DNA of 9,874 bases from Alphaproteobacteria bacterium (lineage in GTDB: Bacteria; Pseudomonadota; Alphaproteobacteria; Micropepsales; Micropepsaceae): the NCBI GenBank assembly GCA_025935155.1, contig JAICVV010000048.1, positions 1 through 9,874 of the forward strand. The letters run 5' to 3'. Below, piece by piece: positions 6,022 through 9,874 of the stretch. The position numbers and the translations under genes are program-made. Each line of letters opens with the position of its first letter. Position 1 is the stretch's first letter. The notes under the pieces are model-generated. The model saw only the letters and a program-made list of their open reading frames with translations, was not told the DNA's origin and did not search any database.

Positions 6022-8821
6022 ATTGCAGAGCTTCAGTAATCGCATTGCGGAGAGAGGCGAGGCCGTTTTCCATATCGTTCAAGTGTACGCGTACCGCGCG
6101 GCGGCCGCGCTCGTTCAGCACCGCCAAATCGCCCAAGGCCTGCGCTTTCTCGACCAGCGCGAACGTGGCTTTGCGGCCAGGAATGTTCAGGTCGTGCGGG
6201 TGATCGCAGGTGATCTCCACGAAAACGCCGGAATTCGGGCCGCCTTTATAGGCCTGACCGGTGGAATGCAGATAGCGCGGTCCGAATTCCAGGCAAGTCG
6301 CCACGCGCTTGCTGTCCCGCACGCGTAGCCGAAGCTCCTGAAGCGTGTCTTCAGGTTCGCCGGTATGCTGCAGGAATGCGAGCACCGCGAAATAATCGCC
6401 GTCCAAAATGCGGCTCAAATGCACCTTCATGGCTTGCGCCAGCGTACCCGCGCCGCGCAAACCGAGCGCATCGTTACCCTCCGCGAAGAGCGCGATTCCG
6501 TTGCGCGAAAACACCGGCTGTTCTTCACCAGCCTCACCATTCTTTTCATAGGCGTCGGTGAGTTCGCGCGCTTTCACTTTGGCGGCTTCCACGTCCGGTT
6601 GATCGAATGGATTTATGCCGATGACCGCGCCAGCCATGGCGATGGCCATTTCGAACAGGAAGAACGCCTGCCCCAGCTGGTATTTGTCATTTATCTGGAC
6701 GCAAACGACGGGCTGCCCCGCTTTCGCCAGCGCGTCGAGCTTCCCTGCATTATCCTCCACGCCGTTCATGCGGATTTGGAGAAATACCCGGTCATTGCCG
6801 TAAACCTGCGGATCGCCCAGCGGCTCATTGTCGATTGGGATGAGACCTTTGCCCTGCTTTCCCGTGGACTCCGCGATGAGCTGCTCTAGCCACAGGCCGA
6901 CGCTCGCCAACTCCGGCACGGACACAATGGTGATCTTGTCACGCTGAAATTTCGTGGCCAGTACGCCCAGCGCAATGCCGAGATGCATGCCTAGATTTGC
7001 GGTGGGAGGCACAAAAGCATCCGATGCACGGGTGAATTTCTGCACCTCGTTGCAGAGACGCACGACATCCAGACCTGTCGCGGCGCCTGGGATAAGGCCG
7101 AATTTCGATAGCACCGAATAGCGGCCGCCGATTTCCGGATCGCCGTGGAAGATGCGCGCAAAGCCATGATCTTTTGCACGCTTTTCCAGCGCGGAGCCGG
7201 GATCTGTGATGGCAATGAACTGCTTTCCTGCCTCAGCACCGCTTTTTTTCCAGAAGTAATCCATCAGGATATTGGGTTCGAGCGTGGTGCCGGATTTGGA
7301 CGAGACAATAAAAAGTGTCCTGGAAATCTCGATGTCCTTTTCCACGGCACCGATTTGTCCCGGATCGGTTGAGTCCAGCACATGCAGCTTCGGCCAGCCG
7401 GCGCCCGCGCCGAAGACCTGACTCAATACTTCGGCGCCGAGGCTGGAGCCCCCCATCCCGAGCAGCACGGCGTCGCGGAAGCCGCTCTCCCTCACCCACC
7501 GCTGGAACGCGTCGTAGGTCTGCCTGTCAGCAACTTCGCGTTCGGCAATATCGAGCCAGCCGAGCCATTTGTTTTCGTCTTTGCCGGTCCATAGCGATTT
7601 GTCCCTGGCCCACAGCCGGCGCGTATCGCCGCTGGCCGAACGCTTCTTCAGCTCTGCGGCAACGGCTTCTTCGGCGCTGCCCAACTGGAAATCGACGGTG
7701 AGCAGTTTGCCGCTGAGGATTTTCGCCCGCTTGTCTGCGAGCGCGCCATACAACTTGTCGGCGGCATCGGCGAACAGCTGCACGCCTTCATCCACCAGTT
7801 CCGCGGTGATGCCATCGAGCGAAATACCGGATACGTGCAGCGCCTCCAGCTGCCGAATGGACTCCGGAACATCCTTTTCAATGGTGTCCTCCGGGAGGCC
7901 ATGATCGAGGAATGCTTCAATGGTTTCCTGCGGCATGGTGTTGACGGTATTGGCACCAATCAGCGTGTCCACATACAACACATCGGAATAGGCCTTGTTC
8001 TTGGTGCTGGTGGAGGCCCATAGCAGGCGCTGCGGACGGGCGCCGCGTCTGGCCAGCGCCTCCCAGCGCCGTCCGGAGAAGATTTCCTTGTACATCCGGT
8101 AAGCGAGCTTCGCGTTGGCGACCGCAATCTTGCCATGCAGTTCGGCAAGCGATGGGTTTGCGCCGTTCTTCAGTTTTTCGTCGATCGCCTTGTCCACCTT
8201 GGTGTCGATGCGGCTGACGAAAAAGCTGGCGACGCTCGCAATGTGGCTCAGGTCTTCGTCCTTGGGCCGCATTTCCAGCCCTTCGAGGTAGGCATTCGCC
8301 ACCTGTTGGTACACGTCGCGCGAGAACAGCAGCGTGATGTTGATGTTCAGCCCCGCGCCGAGCAGATCGCGAATGGCCGGCAGGCCTTCGAACGTGGCCG
8401 GCACTTTGATCATGAGATTCGGGCGGTTCACTTCGGTCCACAGCGACTTCGCTTCCGCGATTGTCGCGCCAGTGTCCGTCGCGATGTACGGCGAAACTTC
8501 CAGGCTGATGAAACCATCCGCGCCATTCAGCCGGTCATAGATGGGGCGGAAGGCATCGGCGGCATGCTGAATATCGGCGATGGCAAGCTTGCGAAATATC
8601 GCGCCAACGTCGCAGCCTTTTTCCGCCAGCTCGCGGATACTCTCGTCGTAAGCAGTGCCGTGCGCGAACGCTTTCTCGAAAATGGATGGGTTGGAAGTCA
8701 TGCCCTTCAGGCCATCCTCCGCGATCATGCGCCTGAATTTATCGCTCGCCAGAAATTCGCGGCTCAAAAAGTCTAGCCAGAGGGACTGACCGAGTTGCTC
8801 CAGTTCTTTCAGGCGATTCAT
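6020..8821 (-). CDS. tal-pgi: Bifunctional transaldolase / glucose-6-phosphate isomerase
   Basis: A 933-residue fusion. Residues 1 to about 375 are transaldolase, which transfers dihydroxyacetone units between sugar phosphates through a Schiff base. They show Asp17, TSNPSIFEK (42-50), EVSP (108-111), the Schiff-base Lys139 in MIKVPAT, and [12 protein letters not shown] (199-210). Residues from about 400 on are a sugar-isomerase (SIS) phosphoglucose isomerase interconverting fructose 6-phosphate and glucose 6-phosphate. They show [11 protein letters not shown] (456-466), [11 protein letters not shown] (507-517), [12 protein letters not shown] (565-576), ESTGK with probable catalytic Glu651, NPFDQP (737-742) and LHSTGQ with His852. 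The His motif follows NPFDQP, unlike stand-alone isomerases. The chosen ATG at 8821 lies 5 nt after the tkt stop, preceded by AAAGG (8836-8832) with about 10 nt spacing, and it begins at the usual transaldolase N-terminus. The open frame continues upstream to 9223, but that part overlaps tkt and has no family resemblance. Fusions of this kind are known in several bacterial lineages. No truncation is seen. Confidence 0.96.
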   Translation of the reverse strand: MNRLKELEQLGQSLWLDFLSREFLASDKFRRMIAEDGLKGMTSNPSIFEKAFAHGTAYDESIRELAEKGCDVGAIFRKLAIADIQHAADAFRPIYDRLNGADGFISLEVSPYIATDTGATIAEAKSLWTEVNRPNLMIKVPATFEGLPAIRDLLGAGLNINITLLFSRDVYQQVANAYLEGLEMRPKDEDLSHIASVASFFVSRIDTKVDKAIDEKLKNGANPSLAELHGKIAVANAKLAYRMYKEIFSGRRWEALARRGARPQRLLWASTSTKNKAYSDVLYVDTLIGANTVNTMPQETIEAFLDHGLPEDTIEKDVPESIRQLEALHVSGISLDGITAELVDEGVQLFADAADKLYGALADKRAKILSGKLLTVDFQLGSAEEAVAAELKKRSASGDTRRLWARDKSLWTGKDENKWLGWLDIAEREVADRQTYDAFQRWVRESGFRDAVLLGMGGSSLGAEVLSQVFGAGAGWPKLHVLDSTDPGQIGAVEKDIEISRTLFIVSSKSGTTLEPNILMDYFWKKSGAEAGKQFIAITDPGSALEKRAKDHGFARIFHGDPEIGGRYSVLSKFGLIPGAATGLDVVRLCNEVQKFTRASDAFVPPTANLGMHLGIALGVLATKFQRDKITIVSVPELASVGLWLEQLIAESTGKQGKGLIPIDNEPLGDPQVYGNDRVFLQIRMNGVEDNAGKLDALAKAGQPVVCVQINDKYQLGQAFFLFEMAIAMAGAVIGINPFDQPDVEAAKVKARELTDAYEKNGEAGEEQPVFSRNGIALFAEGNDALGLRGAGTLAQAMKVHLSRILDGDYFAVLAFLQHTGEPEDTLQELRLRVRDSKRVATCLEFGPRYLHSTGQAYKGGPNSGVFVEITCDHPHDLNIPGRKATFALVEKAQALGDLAVLNERGRRAVRVHLNDMENGLASLRNAITEALQ

Positions 8822-8826
8822 GCCGT

Positions 8827-9874
8827 TCACGCCTTTGCAATTTGTGCCCGCGCCGCTTTTTCCACAGCCTCGGCGGTGATGCCGAATTTCCTGTAGACGT
8901 CCGCCGCCGGGCCTGAGGCGCCGAAGCTGTGCATGCCGATCATAGCGCCGCTCATGCCGACATAGCGTTCCCAACCGAGGGTGGCGCCGGCTTCCACCGA
9001 CACACGCGCAGTGATCTGCGGCGGCAGAACCGCATCGCGGTAGGATTGCTCCTGAGCCTCGAACAACTCCCAGCTCGGCATCGAAACCACGCGCGCGCCA
9101 AGATTGTCCTTCGCCAGTGCGCCTTGTGCCTGCAAACACAGCTGCACTTCGCTGCCGGTGCCGATAAGAATGACGTCCACCTTGTCCTGCGGCGGATCGG
9201 AGAGAATGTAGGCGCCGCGCCAAAGGCCATCCGCCGGACTATATTTCTTGCGGTCGAGCGTCGGCACCTTCTGCCGCGTGAGCGCGAAAGCTACGGGCCG
9301 GGTCTGCTGCTCCATCGCCACACGCCAGGCTTCCGCAGTTTCGTTGGCATCGCAAGGGCGGATCACCAGCATGTTGGGGGTGGCCCGCAATGTCATAAGT
9401 TGTTCGATCGGCTGGTGCGTGGGGCCGTCCTCCCCCAAGCCGATGGAGTCATGCGTGTAGACCCAGATGCTCGGAATGCGCGACAGCGCGGCTATGCGCA
9501 CCGCCGGTTTCATATAGTCGCTGAAGATCAGGAAGGTGGCGCCAAAGCCGCGCAAGTCCGATATTGTCAGGCCGTTCACGATGCAGCCCATGGCGTGCTC
9601 GCGGATGCCGAAATGAAAGTTGCGGCCAACAGTATCGGCCTCGAAGGGTTCGCTGTTCTTGATCAGCGTCTTTGTCGAAGGGGCGAGATCGGCCGCTCCG
9701 CCGGCCAGCCACGGCACGTTGGCCGCAATGGCGTTCTCCACCTGCCCGCCGGAGTCGCGCGTGGCCAATCCCTTGTCATCGGGCGGGAACGACGGGATGT
9801 CCTTCGCCCAGCCAGGAGGAAGTTCGCGCAAACGCATGAACTCGAGCTGCTCGGCCAAGTCCGCCTGCTCGCGC
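8827..9874 (-). CDS. tkt: Transketolase, C-terminal part (5' end outside window)
   Basis: Transketolase moves two-carbon ketol units between sugar phosphates in the non-oxidative pentose phosphate pathway, using thiamine diphosphate in the cytoplasm. About 348 residues are visible, and the frame stays open to the window edge, so the real start and the N-terminal diphosphate-binding domain lie beyond 9874. The visible part is the pyrimidine-binding domain followed by the C-terminal domain. Recognisable segments are GGAADLAPST; GIREHAMG (9586-9609), whose Glu is the residue that activates the thiamine ring; SDYMKPAVR; HDSIGLGEDGPTHQP, with the substrate-contacting His; and TRQKVP. The gene ends in TGA at 8827-8829, five bases before the start of tal-pgi. 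A TTG at 9858 is an internal Leu codon, not a start. The family assignment is firm. Apart from the edge cut I see no frameshift or lesion. Confidence 0.97.
   Translation of the reverse strand, partial: REQADLAEQLEFMRLRELPPGWAKDIPSFPPDDKGLATRDSGGQVENAIAANVPWLAGGAADLAPSTKTLIKNSEPFEADTVGRNFHFGIREHAMGCIVNGLTISDLRGFGATFLIFSDYMKPAVRIAALSRIPSIWVYTHDSIGLGEDGPTHQPIEQLMTLRATPNMLVIRPCDANETAEAWRVAMEQQTRPVAFALTRQKVPTLDRKKYSPADGLWRGAYILSDPPQDKVDVILIGTGSEVQLCLQAQGALAKDNLGARVVSMPSWELFEAQEQSYRDAVLPPQITARVSVEAGATLGWERYVGMSGAMIGMHSFGASGPAADVYRKFGITAEAVEKAARAQIAKA

Noticed and set aside
6596..6613. The fused Tal-Pgi as a wholly new protein
   Set aside because: Bifunctional transaldolase/phosphoglucose isomerase proteins are an established family; only the motif order is kept as a finding.
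8822..9223. Possible 134-residue N-terminal extension of the transaldolase fusion
   Set aside because: The extension lies inside the transketolase gene in another frame, is Arg/Gly-rich without homology, and the ATG at 8821 matches the normal family N-terminus just after the tkt stop.

Overview
The window is one uninterrupted minus-strand gene cluster for central sugar-phosphate metabolism from a GC-rich bacterium (roughly 60% G+C by eye). No tRNA, rRNA, insertion sequence, phage gene or CRISPR array is visible. The fused transaldolase/phosphoglucose isomerase, the short (338 aa) 6-phosphogluconate dehydrogenase and the order tkt, tal-pgi, gnd, zwf, pgl resemble what I recall from Acetobacteraceae and related acid-tolerant soil Alphaproteobacteria. 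Acidobacteria or another phylum with the same fusion cannot be excluded. The taxonomic call is an inference, held at moderate confidence.

Layout in transcription order, from high to low coordinates: transketolase (3' part only, running off the right edge, 9874-8827); bifunctional transaldolase/glucose-6-phosphate isomerase (8821-6020); 6-phosphogluconate dehydrogenase (6011-4995); glucose-6-phosphate dehydrogenase (4998-3478); 6-phosphogluconolactonase (3471-2737); a GH15 glucoamylase/trehalase-family hydrolase (2734-914); and trehalose-6-phosphate phosphatase (914-141). Junctions are 5 nt, 8 nt, a 4-nt ATGA overlap, 6 nt, 2 nt and a 1-nt TGATG overlap. The seven genes are therefore very probably one translationally coupled operon whose promoter lies outside the window. 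Positions 140-1 are non-coding and hold two near-identical inverted repeats but no convincing intrinsic terminator.

The genes make functional sense together. Zwf, Pgl and Gnd oxidise glucose 6-phosphate to ribulose 5-phosphate and CO2. Transketolase and transaldolase rearrange pentose phosphates to fructose 6-phosphate, and the isomerase half of the fusion returns this to glucose 6-phosphate, giving a cyclic pentose phosphate pathway. Ribose-5-phosphate isomerase and ribulose-phosphate 3-epimerase are missing from the visible part. The last two genes link the pathway to trehalose or alpha-glucan turnover: OtsB makes trehalose from trehalose 6-phosphate, and the GH15 enzyme probably hydrolyses trehalose or an alpha-glucoside. 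OtsA is not visible.

This looks like an ordinary housekeeping operon, not a new system. Two points deserve follow-up. Both dehydrogenases have cofactor-site residues that point toward NAD+ rather than NADP+. In the isomerase half of the fusion, the catalytic-histidine motif sits after, not before, the NPFDQP segment.
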